Assembly: GCF_901933205.1 (NCBI RefSeq)
Contig: NC_044597.1
Span: 3,026,126 to 3,090,125, forward strand
Length of the DNA stretch: 64,000 nucleotides
Direction of reading: 5' to 3'
From: Camarhynchus parvulus
Lineage: Eukaryota > Chordata > Aves > Passeriformes > Thraupidae
The first letter of the stretch is position 1, and each line of letters starts with the position of its first letter. The notes beneath the pieces are model-generated. The model was given only the letters and a program-made list of their open reading frames with translations. It had not been told where the DNA came from and did no database searches. Positions 43,601-54,200 of this stretch are shown here, in pieces. The translations under genes were made by a program, and so were the position numbers.

Positions 43601-46600
43601 TTCTCCATTTCTGGGTGAAAAGTTCCCTAGAAATATGACTAAAGGAGGATCATATTTGTGCCTTTTCTAAAATAAGATACTTCTTCTCCAATTCCTGCAT
43701 CTTGACCTTGACAGCATTTTTAACAAACCCACAGAGGAGTCACAGCCCCATGAGCAGAACACTTGCCTATGTCCCCACCACTGTGAGCTCTGGAATAATT
43801 AACTAAGAGTCACCGGGATTTAAAAGAAGAAAAGAAATAAAGAAGAATAAAAAAGGGATGAAAGAAAAATAGAATGTGCTGAGAAGGAGAAACACCTTCA
43901 TCCTTGAGCAACTTCTCCAGATATGCCTTGTCAGCATAAAGCTGTCCCAGAAGCTGTTGCTCTGTTTTTGGACTCTGTTTCTTGGTCTGTTTTTGATCCT
44001 TTTGGTCCTTTGGTTTGTTTTGCTGTTTCTGATTGTCTTTTTTGCTCTGCAGCTAGAGAAAAAAAAAAGGAGTTGAGGGACATCAGTGGGGAACACTGGA
44101 AATGAGCAGAATTCTGTTTATACTCCATATAAGACAACTTATTTTTTAAATACAAGCAAAAAGTCAGCGTCTCACCAGATGCTTTGGCCATGAGCAACTG
44201 AAATTCTGCAGCCAATTGTGCTCCCTGGGGGACCACAAGGGTGTTACAGAAAGGGTAAGAACTAGTTCTGGCTTTTCAGAGGAACAAGACATTACTGCAA
44301 TGGAGCACCCAAAAGTGAAGCAATAAAGAAAGTGTCCATTATCAAAACTGTGACCCTTAAACATCAGGTAAACCCAAAGTCAATATTGGAGCTCACTGTG
44401 CCTTTTTGACCTCTGGGCTGTTACTCATTAGATGGGTGGCTGGCAACACCCCCAGACATGGGCTGGAGGAGAAAAATTCCAGGTTTTGTTCCTCTATGGT
44501 GGCTCTTCCTGCCCTTCTGCCTCCCCCTTTAAAGTCTGGGTGAGCCAGACCTGCATTAGAAGCAGGTGACAAACCATGACAGGCCAGTGTGTTTTAATGC
44601 TCAAGAGGCCCTTCAGCAGGCCCACTGCTCCACAGCCATGTCCCTGCAGGGACTGTCCCTCCTCTGGTGCCCATTTCAGCATCACAACAACTCCAGAAGC
44701 TTCTCCAGCAAGAGCCCTGTGCTGTACCTCTGCCTGCCTGCTCACAAAGCACAGCTCCTCCTTGCTCTCCAGCTTCACTGAGGATGGATCTGCAAACACA
44801 GAGCAGTCTGGGTTAGTGCTGCACAGCAGCCGTGCAGGGTCTGCTGCTCTGACTTGGACCCTCATTCATGGAGAAAGTTTCCCAGACTTCAAGATAGACT
44901 GGAATCCACAAAAGTGTGAAATAGATTATAGAGAGTAGTGTAGGTGTATCACTGGGTGAGAAATTTACCAAGTAAAAATTCTCACCAAGTATTTGTGAGA
45001 TAAATACTCAAAAATTGAGTTGAGTAAATTTGTGAGTTGGGAGTGAAATGCTCATAAAGGTGCCAAGCACAAAACATTCAGTTTCAACCACTTTTCTCAT
45101 CCCTTCCCATGGGATAGGGGGTGTTGGTGTGTTCTGGGAGCAGGGAATGCCACCAGCTCCTCTTGGGATTTTAATTCACACAGCACCAGGGGCTCCTGTT
45201 GGAATATTCCTACAGACAGGGTACATGGAAACTGAAGGAAAAGGATGCAGCTTCTTCTGGGGGATCACAGCTGGAGCATGAAATGGAAGGAAAGGTGTTT
45301 TAAAGGTTTGTGCACTGATTAGGGGAAAGGCCCATTGTGTTTACCACCATCTGTCAGCATCCTGGGAAGGAAGAGTGAGGAGCAGCTCTTTGTTTGGTCA
45401 GAGGGAAGGACAGAGCTGCCAAGGCTGCTGCAGAATTCCCTTCAGCAGCCCCAGGGCCCAGACCAGCAGCACAAACACAGGGGGGTCACAGGGGCAGGTG
45501 TCTCCACCCACCCAGGTGAAGCAGAGCCAGGGAAGCAGCTTGGGGATGTGCCCTGTTAATGTGTGTGCATTTCCCAACTGCTCAAACATCCACGTGTTTC
45601 CCTGCATCTCACAGCTATTGACTGGTTTAAAATATTTTTAGTTATATTAGTTTAGTTATGTTTAGTTAAGTATCAGTTTTCTATTTTTTAAATTCATTTT
45701 TGAGCCTGCAGCCCAGGGGGTCCAAAGGTGGTCAGAGCTCTCGGCTCAGGATATTGAGCTGGGAAGATTTCAGCTGGAGCTGTGATGATACCTGAGCATT
45801 GTGCTAAGCTCAGGAAGCAGCAGGAATGGAGGAAAGCAAGCCAGATCTGGAAACCTTCCCTGGTTTGTTTGTTTTGTTTTTTTTTTTTAATAACTATCCC
45901 ATCTGAAAGTGCTGCAGGCTCTGGTGCCACTGTTTAACAGGGGGAGGGGCTGAAGTTTTGAAATTTTGGGAGAGGGAGGCCCTGGCCTACCTGGGAATGT
46001 GTGTGGGGTGCGAGTGGGGTGTGCCAGGAGCTGGGCAGGGATAGGCTCCAACCCACCCCACAGGTTTGGCAGCCCCAGAGGAGCCCTCACACGTGTTGCA
46101 CTCACATGGCAGAGGTGGCAGCCCCAGGTGAGTGAGCTGTGTCTGTGCCCCACACTGGGACACGTCCTGTCCACGCCTGCTGGCAGGGCTGAGAGAAAAA
46201 CTAAGTGAAAAGGGATGAGTTTTCTGTTTGTTTTAAACCCCACGAGGTCCTTGGCCTTTTCTGTCTCTCCAGGAGCTGCTCAGTGGTCTGAGCCAGGAAT
46301 GGTGAAAGCAGAGCTCGTTACAAGAGTCAACAGTTTCACTGCTCTTTTGCAATGAAAGTTGGAGGAGAGTCAGGATTTCAGGAGGCCAGTCTGAGGTAGC
46401 ATGGCACATTGCATTCCAGGCTTTGAATAAAAGGGATAAAGGTCCCAAAATGGATTCTGTCATTAGTGCTGCAGGTAGATCATAGAATAATGGAATCCCA
46501 GAATGGTTTAGATTGGAAGGAACTTTAGAGCTCATGCAGTTCCATCCCCTGGAATTGCACCTCCCATGGGCAGGGACATCTTCCACTACCCCAGGCTGCT

Positions 46601-48895
46601 CCAAGCCTCATCCAACCTGGCCTTGGACACTTCCAGGGGTGGGGCAGCCACAGCTTCTCTGGGCAACCTGTGCCAGGGCCTCCCCATCCTCACAGGGAAG
46701 AATTTCTTCCCAATATCCCATCCAACCTTGCCCTCTGGCAGTGGGAATCCATTCCCCCTTGTCCTGGCACTCCAGGGTGTTTCCAATTTCCTTGTCAGCT
46801 CCCCTCGTGTACTGGGAGGCCACAGGCAGGTCACGGATTAGATGAGCTGCTCTGCTCTGTATTCTCTGGAAAGCTTCCATGATGATTTTGGAAACTGGAG
46901 TGTCAGGATTTACCTACAGAACTAAAGGGATCAGGCACTGTGTGTGAACAGCATTCAGAGGAGAAAGAAAGAACAAAAGAAAAAAAGGAGCAGGGTTGGC
47001 TCTTTGTGGTGCTTCTGGATTTATCTGCCACAGAGAACAAGAACCCAGAAGCAGAGAGGCTCTGTTGTGGGGCTCGTGGGGCTCTTGGGTCACTTGCAGA
47101 GCTGATTTGTCACCAGCTGTGCCCTGAACAGCGTTGTCCAGGCTCATGGGGGGCAGAAAGTGACACTCCTTACTCCCAATGCAGTTGATAATGGCCTCCT
47201 CAGCCTTGTGGATGCCCAGCTGGAACTTGTGCAGGTCAGGGCGGAGCCTTCGGCCTCGGTGGTAAAACACCAGTGCAAACTCAAAGTCCCCCATGGCATA
47301 CAGGGTCTCTGCTTTCTGGTAAAGCCCCTAAAATGACATTTAGGGGAAGAAATTGATAAAATGAGGGAAAATTTTGATGGATCTCAAGCAACTCCTGTGT
47401 GAGAGCCCAGGGCTGTAACAGCTTGCTGTCACAGACATATTTTATGAAAAATCCTTTTTGCTAGGATCTTTTCTCCTGAGAAGCTGAGGCCTCAGAAATT
47501 AAATGTAAACAGTGGTTATCTGGTGCTGTGAAATGCAATAGGTGCATCTTTGATTGGTCTCATGTGGTTGTTTTTAATTAATGGCCAATCACAGTCCAGC
47601 TGTCTCGGACTCTCTGGTCAGTCACAAGATTTTATCATCATTCCTTTCTATTCCTTTCAAGCCTTCTGATGAAATCCTTTCTTCTATTCTTTTAGTATAG
47701 TTTTAGTATATCATTTTCTTTTAATATAATATATATCATAAAATAATAAATCAGCCTTGTGAAACATGGAGTCAAGATTCTCATCTCTTCCCTTGCTGGG
47801 GTTGCCTGCAAATTCCACATTTGGTGAGCCCTGAGTGAGGAACATTGCCACAGTTTGCACACACAAACCCCACACCTGCAGGTGCCTGAGCATCTCAACA
47901 GCTCTGAGAGCACCAGAAATCTCAGGAGGGTTTGGAGTTTCCTCACAGCTCTGCCTCAGACCCTGCAGGGTCTCACGGATCCTTGGCCACCCCCCTCTCC
48001 TACCCCTTCAGCTGGTTACCTCATAGAATGTATTGTCAATTTGGAGTGAGGCTTCAGCATCTTTCAAGGAGTTTTCTGTGTGTCCAAGTTTCAGAAAACA
48101 CTTGGAGCGGGTGATGAGGCAGTGCTTGTCTCCTGCTCGCAGCTTCAGGGCCTGGAACCACAGACAGGGACATGTCACCAGTGCTGGACATGTCACCAGT
48201 GCTGGCACAACACCACAAATACACAAATGCAGGTATTTGATGCCACAGCTCCCACGTGGATCTTGATGATGGATAAGGATAAATGTTGTCCTGATTTTTT
48301 AAGTTTTTCTAAGCTTTCTGATGTTTACATTCTTGTAAGTAACTTTCTTATACACTTTATGTAAATAACTTATTGTTTTCCATTCTTTGATAGAAAAAGA
48401 GAAATTTGATGGACTGTTCATTTGTCCAGTGTCATTGGAGAGGTGGCACTGTCACCCTCCAATCCACTGTCACTTTTGGAAATCTATAAATGTTGGAGTC
48501 AGAAATTAAAAGGTCTCTTTTTACCATCAAAAAGCTGCGTGTCCTATAGCGACAGATAAAACGACAAGGATTTTACTGAAGAGTCTTCTCTCGTTTTTCA
48601 CAGCTGCTGCAGGCGCTGCCCTGTCCCTGAACTGCCCCGTCTGGGTCACACGTCCCTCCGTATCCCCTCCTCTTGCCGCTGCCTCTTCCCCCGCCTGAAC
48701 CGAACCGAACCCGCCGGGGCGGCCCCCCCCGAGGCCCCTCCCGCCCGTGGGCATCTCGGTGCCCTCGGAGCGCGGTGCCCTCACGTCATTGAAGCAGCCC
48801 AGAGCCTTGTCATGCTGGCCGCGCCGGCTCAGGGTTATCCCCTCGCTCATAAGGTTCCCGAAGGAGACGACGGGCAAGAGGTCGTCGTCCGCCAT
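37648..48895 (-). CDS. ODAD4: ODAD4 (TTC25), outer dynein arm docking complex subunit 4
   Basis: Twelve coding exons on the minus strand give 528 residues: 48785-48895, 48020-48151, 47174-47327, 44728-44789, 43896-44052, 42406-42630, 41058-41253, 39493-39579, 38714-38910, 38451-38551, 38161-38239, 37648-37733 (TAA). The start is MADDDLLPVVSFGNLM. N-terminal TPR motifs are clear (RSKCFLKLGHTENSLKDAEASL; MGDFEFALVFYHRGRRLRPD). A Lys/Gln-rich linker in exon 5 follows, then a second TPR block in exons 7-10 (IGNLHSCIGNGQLAMGQMEAAL; RALDNIGHVYARIGKFQQAI). In mammals this protein joins the docking complex that fixes outer dynein arms to axonemal doublets in motile cilia; loss causes primary ciliary dyskinesia. 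The end, after ALDNVSKSFIAELNK, is an acidic tail EEEEKGNQDEKP, much shorter than the human C-terminus (672 residues). Two splice sites are less certain: the acceptors of exons 5 and 7. Introns carry many LTRs and CR1s. Confidence 0.93.
38999..39380 (+). mobile_element. Solo LTR in ODAD4 intron 8 with 6-bp target-site duplication
   Basis: Begins TGTCACAGACATCTTTTATG and ends CACCATCACA. It is flanked by GGCTCA at 38993-38998 and 39381-39386. It fills about two-thirds of the 582-bp intron between ODAD4 exons 9 and 8, antisense to the gene. Confidence 0.9.
40155..40215 (-). mobile_element. CR1 3' end fragment, antisense, in ODAD4 intron 7
   Basis: AGTCATAGAATCACAGAGCG followed by a GGGAAGGGACC stretch, the antisense CR1 terminus. 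A CTCF-like motif lies about 50 bases beyond it. Confidence 0.6.
40266..40282 (+). promoter_or_regulatory. CTCF-like motif in ODAD4 intron 7
   Basis: GCCGCCAGAGGGTGCAG resembles the CTCF core (CCNSYAGRKGGC-type). It stands in a short GC-rich island inside an otherwise AT-rich intron. Binding is not shown. Confidence 0.35.
41444..41863 (+). mobile_element. Solo LTR inserted into a CR1 copy in ODAD4 intron 6
   Basis: Begins TGTCACCATCATATTTTCTG and ends AAAATACCACA. Flanks are CCCTC (41439-41443) and CCCTT (41864-41868), a near-perfect 5-bp duplication. The LTR splits a CR1 3' end whose two halves resume on either side, so it arrived after the CR1. The neighbouring duplicate unit lacks it, so it also arrived after the tandem duplication. 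Confidence 0.88.
41975..42153 (-). pseudogene. Decayed duplicate of ODAD4 exon 6
   Basis: This stretch is an exon 6 copy on the minus strand. Relative to the real exon it has two in-frame deletions (12 and 18 bases) and several substitutions, yet it is still open (VADLVLGGISYLNQQ, KPSDIARAIAKEVEDIEL) and keeps the donor GTAGGT. Its 5' end is fused to CR1 sequence, so the exon 6 acceptor and the codons for DLMQSS are gone. It is probably not spliced in, though a cryptic acceptor in the CR1 cannot be ruled out. Confidence 0.75.
42149..42296 (+). mobile_element. CR1 LINE 3' end inside the duplicated unit
   Basis: AATTCCCCCTCCCTGGAGGT through CCTTTCCAACCCAAACCATC is a sense-orientation CR1 terminus. 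The matching copy in unit A is 41324-41440 plus 41864-41895, split by the LTR. Confidence 0.8.
42794..43293 (+). mobile_element. Solo LTR with internal TATAA-type microsatellite
   Basis: Starts TGTGACATTCACATTTTCTG and ends near CACAAATACA, with AAACTC on both sides (42788-42793 and 43294-43299). It is longer than its relatives because its A/T-rich block near the polyadenylation signal has expanded into a pentanucleotide array (about 43083-43219). Confidence 0.85.
43083..43219. repeat. Pentanucleotide array (TATAA)n
   Basis: About 26 units of TATAA (read as ATAAT/AATAT depending on phase), with one interruption near 43195. It lies inside the LTR at 42794-43293, at the position where related LTRs have only two or three units. 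Confidence 0.95.
46478..46880 (-). mobile_element. CR1 LINE fragment, antisense, in ODAD4 intron 3
   Basis: About 400 bases reading antisense from the CR1 end (ATCATAGAATAATGGAATCC) through GGGCAGGGACATCTTCCACT, GGGCAACCTGTGCCAGGGCC and AAGAATTTCTTCCCAATATC. It is the longest CR1 in the window. Its short open frames are reverse-transcriptase 3' remnants or chance. Confidence 0.85.
47427..47819 (+). mobile_element. Solo LTR in ODAD4 intron 2
   Basis: Begins TGTCACAGACATATTTTATG and ends AAATTCCACA. Same subgroup as 38999 and 20202. No target-site duplication was recognised. It starts about 100 bases from ODAD4 exon 3 and lies antisense to the gene. Confidence 0.82.
48284..48554 (+). mobile_element. 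Short solo LTR in ODAD4 intron 1 with 6-bp target-site duplication
   Basis: A 271-bp element beginning TGTTGTCCTG and ending AGCGACA, flanked by GATAAA at 48278-48283 and 48555-48560. It has a TATAAATG box and a late AAATTAAAAG polyadenylation-like region. It is a different family from the TGTCAC LTRs. A second, truncated copy of it lies at 51205-51297. Confidence 0.88.
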
Positions 48896-48970
48896 GGCTG
48901 CGCCGCGGCACCGTTGCCAAGCAACAGTTACCCGGTAACACCCACTTCCTGTGAGCTGCCCCGCCCCGGA
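48896..48970 (-). promoter_or_regulatory. ODAD4: ODAD4 core promoter with two RFX X-boxes
   Basis: Immediately upstream of the ODAD4 ATG are two consensus X-boxes (GTNRCC-N-RGYAAC): GTTGCCAAGCAAC at 48913-48925 and GTTACCCGGTAAC at 48927-48939, one base apart. RFX transcription factors use such sites to switch on cilium genes. ETS-like GGAAGTG is near 48967 and the whole block is a CpG island. This fits the ciliary role of ODAD4. Binding is inferred. Confidence 0.75.
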
Positions 48971-50430
48971 AGTGACGAACGCGCCCGCCCGGTGCCCACG
49001 TGCGGTGCCGGTGTCCCGGGCGGCCCCGCTCCGGTCCCGGCGCTCGCTCGCTGTGCCTCTGACCCGGCCCGGCTCCGTGCCCATGGGGTTCTGTTCTTCC
49101 ACCCGCGTTCCCGGAGCCTTGCGCCGCTGGGATGGGTGGGAGCGCGGCCTCTCCGTTCAGCCGCGGTGCCACGGAACACCGGGCAGAGCCGGTTCCTCTG
49201 CCCCAGCGGGCAATGGCCCGTGTGTCCCGCAGGGTTATTCGGTACCGGTTTCGCCGCTGAGGGGTGTAATCCTGGCCAAATAAACGACGAACGGCGAACG
49301 CTGCTCGCTCCCTCCCATCAGCACTCCGGTCCTGACTATTTTGGCGCCGGTTCAGAATCTCCGCCAAGTTTTTGTTTGAAACACTTTGTTCCTGCCAAGT
49401 GACTCAGAGTAAGGGCGGGGGAGGAGGAGGGCATCTGTCCCGCTCGGCACCGGGGACATTTAATGGCACCACGAGGCAGTGCCCGGCTCCGCGCCCCGCT
49501 CGGCGCTGCCCGGGGCTTGGCCCCGGCCCAGCACCGCTGGCCGGCCGCCGCCGGGGCGGGAGGCGGGGTGGGGGTCACGCCAGGGTGGGGAGACACGCAC
49601 TGCCGAGTCCGGAGTGGGCGGCCGGGCTGACACACCCCGTCCCCGGGGAACCGGGCGGGCCATTTCAGGCAGATTAAGCGCTCCGTAGCTGTTTGACCGG
49701 GAGATTTTCCCCCACTGGGTGTCAAATGCCGTCCCCAGCGGGGCGGGCAGTAACACCGTGTTCGTGAGGGGCTGCGGCATGTCTGTGCCCAGCCCGGTGA
49801 CATTGCCACCACACCGGGACAGGGCCGCCCGTCTGCCGCGCCCAGTGATCCCTCAGCGCCCGGTGCTCCCTCAGCTCCCCCTCAGCGCCCAGTGATCCCT
49901 CAGAGCCCGGTGATCCCTCAGCGCCCGGTGCTCCCTCAGCTCCCCCTCAGCGCCCAGTGATCCCTCAGAGCCCGGTGATCCCTCAGCGCCCGGTGCTCCC
50001 TCAGCTTCCCCTCAGGGCCCGGTGCTCCCTCAGCTCCCCCTCAGCGCCCAGTGATCCCACAGCGCCCCGGGGCTCCCTCAGCTCCCCCTCAGAGCACGGT
50101 GCTCCTTCAGCTCCCCCTCAGCGCTCCCTCAGCGCCCGGTGCTTCATCAGCGCCATTCCTCAGCGTTAGTCACGGGCCGGGAGCCCCGGGGAAAAGCGAT
50201 TTGGGGTGGGGGTTCCCGGGAAGCGGGAGAGCCGCGGCGGCTGACCCTCAGAGGCTGCGAGGAAACGGAGCAGCGCTCCCGGTGCTTCGGGAGGCACCGG
50301 TGACCCGACTCTGGCAGTGCCGCCACTCCCCCGTGGGTACCACCGGGCACCGCCCGTCTCCGCAGCCACAGTCCCGACGCTGGCGAAGGAGCCCCGTTCC
50401 CGCCGCCGGTACCGTAGGGTGGTGGGCCTG
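48971..50430. other. ODAD4-ACLY divergent intergenic region
   Basis: GC- and CpG-rich sequence between the divergent genes, with no supported coding exon. Its first part is probably still ODAD4 promoter. The main internal structure is the minisatellite at 49841-50154. The many long open frames in this block reflect base composition. Confidence 0.55.
49841..50154. repeat. Minisatellite with higher-order unit upstream of ACLY
   Basis: Made of variants of a 15-17 bp block (CCCAGTGATCCCTCAGCG, CCCGGTGCTCCCTCAGC, TCCCCCTCAGCG). These group into a unit of about 65 bp repeated in full at least twice from 49888, with partial or changed copies on either side. It lies 280 bp upstream of the CRE in the ACLY promoter. 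Confidence 0.88.
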
Positions 50431-50689
50431 CTGACGTCATCGCCGCCGGCTACGTCAGCGGCGGCGGGTCCGGCGTGGGGGGTCACGGCCGCGGGCTCCG
50501 CCGAGGGCGGGGCGATGGCGCCGGAACTACGACTCCCACAAGGCCGCGCGGCCGCACCCCACCTGCGGCGGCCAATGGGTGCACGGCTGGCGCTCAGGCA
50601 ACGCGCACGTGGTAGCGGCGGCGGCCAATGGGCAGCGGCGGCAGCCGTAGCCCGATGGGCCGGGGAGGCCGCGCTCCGCGAACAAAAGG
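50431..50689 (+). promoter_or_regulatory. ACLY: ACLY promoter
   Basis: TATA-less CpG-island promoter upstream of the ACLY untranslated exon. Visible elements in order are a palindromic CRE, TGACGTCA (50432-50439), a ZNF143/SIX5-type ACTACGACTCCCA (50526-50538), CCAAT boxes at 50572-50576 and 50625-50629, and an E-box CACGTG (50606-50611) between them. The paired CCAAT boxes suit NF-Y, which with SREBP and Sp1 drives mammalian ACLY. Factor assignments are inference. Confidence 0.6.
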
Positions 50690-50758
50690 CGGCGGCGGCG
50701 GCGCGAGCGGGGCCGGAGCGGCAGCGGAGCGGGGCGGGAGCGGCCGAGCGGGGCCCAG
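50690..50758 (+). other. ACLY: ACLY exon 1, untranslated (start approximate)
   Basis: GC-rich leader ending GGGCCCAG before a strong donor GTGAGT at 50759. No in-frame start is needed here, since the coding start is in the next exon at 56415. The left end is a guess because the transcription start is not visible. Confidence 0.55.
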
Positions 50759-51204
50759 GTGAGTGCTGGGGCGGCTGCAGCGCCGGGCTCCGCCTGGCAC
50801 GTGGCGGGGCCCCTCCGCCGGCGGCGCCCACGCGTCTGAGGAGGCGGGAGCCGCGCTGGTTCTGGCCGGCCGCGGCCCCCGTGGCTGGCGGTACGGGCGG
50901 GCGAGCACCGGGAGCGGCCCGCAGGCTGAGGGAGCGCCGCGGGCTCGCTCGAGTGGCGGGTGTGCGGTACGGTGCGGATGGAGCCGCTCGCCCTGACCTT
51001 ACGGGGGCTCCATCAGCCGTGCTGATGCCCCGCTCGGGGCGCGGTGGCCGGGGCGGCTCCGGGGCACGGCCGGTGTGCGGTGGTGACAGCGCGGAGATTA
51101 CCACGGGACTAGGAGAGGGTTTGGCTTTATGCATTTTCCCTCTTTGACCAAGGGGGCCTTGGCTAAAGCGCTTTCCCCCCCTGCCATGAGGAAAATCCCT
51201 TCGG

Positions 51205-51297
51205 TGTCATTGGAGAGGTGGCACTGTCACCTTCCAATTCACTGTCACTTTTGGAAATCTATAAATGTTGGAGTCAGAAATTAAAAGTTCTCTTTTA
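51205..51297 (+). mobile_element. Truncated LTR fragment in ACLY intron 1
   Basis: About 93 bases nearly identical to the 3' part of the LTR at 48284-48554 (GTGTCATTGGAGAGGTGGCA through to AAATTAAAAG). The 5' part is missing. Confidence 0.85.
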
Positions 51298-54200
51298 GGA
51301 GTGGCCCCCTGTGGGGATCGCGCTGTTCCCGTACGGGCGGCGGTGTGTGCGCAGCCCGTGTGTCGCTCCCTCCCCAGGACAGTGGGCTGTGTTCCAGCTG
51401 TCCTGTTTGCTGCTTGCAAACACCTCCTGTTTGTCTTGCTGCTTTCGAAATTCTCATCCTGCTCTGCGAACTCTCCCTCCTCTCTCTTGAACAGTTTGTT
51501 GTGTGCAGGCTGAAAGCTGAGCTGCACCCTGGCTATCCTGTTTGGAGGTGTCTGTGCTCTTTCTGATCCCTAAGTGGGTTTGGAGCTCAGAGTACCAGCT
51601 CTGGAAATGCTGGGGCTGCAGAGCCCCCACGTTCCCTGCTGGGTAGCTGGTCACAGCTGGGTGTATGAATTCCAAACTTCAGAGTGCACTAATCACAGGG
51701 TTTGTTTCATGAAATCCCCACCAGCCCCCTCTGACAGGGTTTGTGCAGTGTGGTTTCCAGTGCTGCTACCCAAACCCCGTTGGGTGTCCTGCATGTGAGA
51801 CTCTGCACTCTCTCCAGGTATCAGGGCTCTTCCCCACGCTTCCAGCACTGCCTGAAGTGATTCCCAAACAAGGACAGCCACAGTTGGAAGTCCTGCCCAT
51901 TCATGGTGGCCAGGGAGCCCTTTATTGCCATATGCTGTGCAGGTGATTTAAGGAATAAGCTTCTTAAGGAGCCCTGAGGCTGCAGAATAAGATGATATTT
52001 AATGACAGGATTCCCAAATTCCCCCCCTGTGGCACTGGGTGCCCCCCAGGTCTCTGTTAGCCACATGTAACCAGTCCACGGTCCCTGCTCCTGCCTGGCT
52101 GCCGTGTTTCTCTCAGAGGTTCTGTGTGTGCAGGAGCCTCCTCCAGAGCTGGGCATGCAGCACCTGTTTGCATCACCCCACACAGCATTTCCCAACCCCA
52201 GCTGGGGGACCATGACCTCATATTGGCTGCAGCTCTGAGCCCTCACCATCCTCTGATGAAACACACGGGTCTGCCAGGTGGGAGCTGATGTAACTTTTCA
52301 TGCTGCCATGGGCTGAAAATACTGGCTTGGCTTGAACTGTGTTAATAAATTACCCAGGATGGAGGGGAGAGGCTGCTTTATGGTGTGGGTTTGTTGACAC
52401 AGTTCTTGGGAGAGTGGGTGTCGAGCCTTCACTGCAGAGGGAGTCCTTTCCTCCTGGCCTGAAGTGTTGTTCAGGTACAACTGGAGCTCAGTACTCATCC
52501 AGATCTCAGAGAATTCCATGTGTGAACACAGATTGGTGAAGCTGAGTTACACCTCTGCTTCTGGTTAGAAGAAAAACAAACTAAATCAATGCCTGTGTTG
52601 CTTTTTCTCCCCTCACAGAGCAGACAGTGTCACACTGAGCAGTGGCACATCACTGATCTCCTGGGAGTCAGGGAGACTCCACCTGAGTTCTGTGTCAGGG
52701 ATGCCTCCCTGTTTGTCCATCTGTGTTTCCTTTGGATTTTTTGGGTGCACCCTTCAGCTGGTTGCTGATATATTGGGGCAGATGCATCAGTTGTGTCACA
52801 GCAAACACAACATTCAGCTCAAGGACTCTTGCCTGCCTTGCTACCATCCTGCTGATTTTTCTCCGTCGATACACTCAGGAAACTTTCCCCAGGCATCAAC
52901 TTATTTGTATATATTTGTCAGGTGATATTTTGAGGGAATAAGTGCTGCTGAGCTCCTGAAAATATGATCTAATCCATGTCTCTTACTTGCTAGCAAAGGC
53001 TGGAATTCAGCTCTTTTTGAATAGGTGGGTATGGGTGGTGAGAGAAAGGTCTCCAAGGTGTTGCAGGGAGGAAGTTGGTGTTGGAGCCTCACTAAATGAA
53101 CGCAATCATTCATGGAAATCTGTGGCTCTGGTCCTGCTGACGTGAATCTGCCCCTGTGTGTGGTGGGTGCAAGGCCTGGGGCTTGAAATGCTGAGAAAAC
53201 TGCAGCTCAGTTTTGGCTAATGAATGCTGAACAGAGCAGTGGAAGAGAACGTTGTTATCCCACAGCTTGTGTTTTGGGCAGAGAAAAGGGCCATTTTCAC
53301 TGAGTTTACCTTCAGAGGTACAACCTCTGCTCTCCCCAGCACTGCAGGTGCTAAACATGACTGAAAATAAGGTTAATTCTGCCAGGTGAGAGTTTGAACC
53401 TGTCTCATTCCTGGGGAGATTCAGTGGCTCTGTAGTGACATGAGCCTGTGCCCTGTTCTGTTTGGTGCTAGCAGAGCAGATGCAGTGAGTTAATGAACCT
53501 GCTCTGATGGACCTGCACAGGCACACACAGCCAGGAATTGCTGATGCCCTATGGATTATTTTCCTGCTGATCTCTCTTAGCTTAACAGTTCAGCAGACTG
53601 AAGCAATTGCTTTGTGCTCTGTCCCACGAGAAAGGCAGGGTTAGAATAGTGGAAAAACTGAGTGAGGGGAGTGATTAAAGACTTGCTAATATTTAGGAAA
53701 TGTGAAACTCGGGCAGATAAGGTCGGAACAGCCTCATTCCTGCTGTTCTGTTGCCATGACACAAGGATGTTATTATTCATCTACTGCTATTGTAAGAAGT
53801 CTGTAGTTTCCTTTCTTTACCTCAGTAGTGTTACTGCAGAAATGAGATGATGAAGTTGTGAGGGAAAGCAGGGGAGCAGCAGAATGGAGCAACATAAAAA
53901 TGAGCAGAAATGGTTCTGGGAGGGGAATGGCTCAGGTTTAAGGAAACCTATGCATGTCACTTGTTCCCACAGAGGCTTTTTTATAGGACTATTCTTAATA
54001 AGACCTGAGGAACAGCCTGGCTCCAGTGTCCTGCAACTGCAGGATATTCATTGGCATAACCAGCATCAGCCTGATTGGTTCAATTTGTAATTGTGGGCTG
54101 AAATTCTGCAGTGCTGTTTAGAGGCTTTGTGACACCCTGGAGAAATGACAAATACTAAGAAGTACATATTTCTTAAAGAAATATGTTTGCCATTTTCTTT

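Noticed and set aside
46478..46882. Overlapping short frames considered as a gene in ODAD4 intron 3
   Set aside because: The sequence is a CR1 LINE 3' fragment in antisense.
50166..51147. Long open frames on both strands over the ACLY promoter and exon 1
   Set aside because: They overlap each other on opposite strands in CpG-rich sequence with no homology; ACLY translation clearly begins at 56415.
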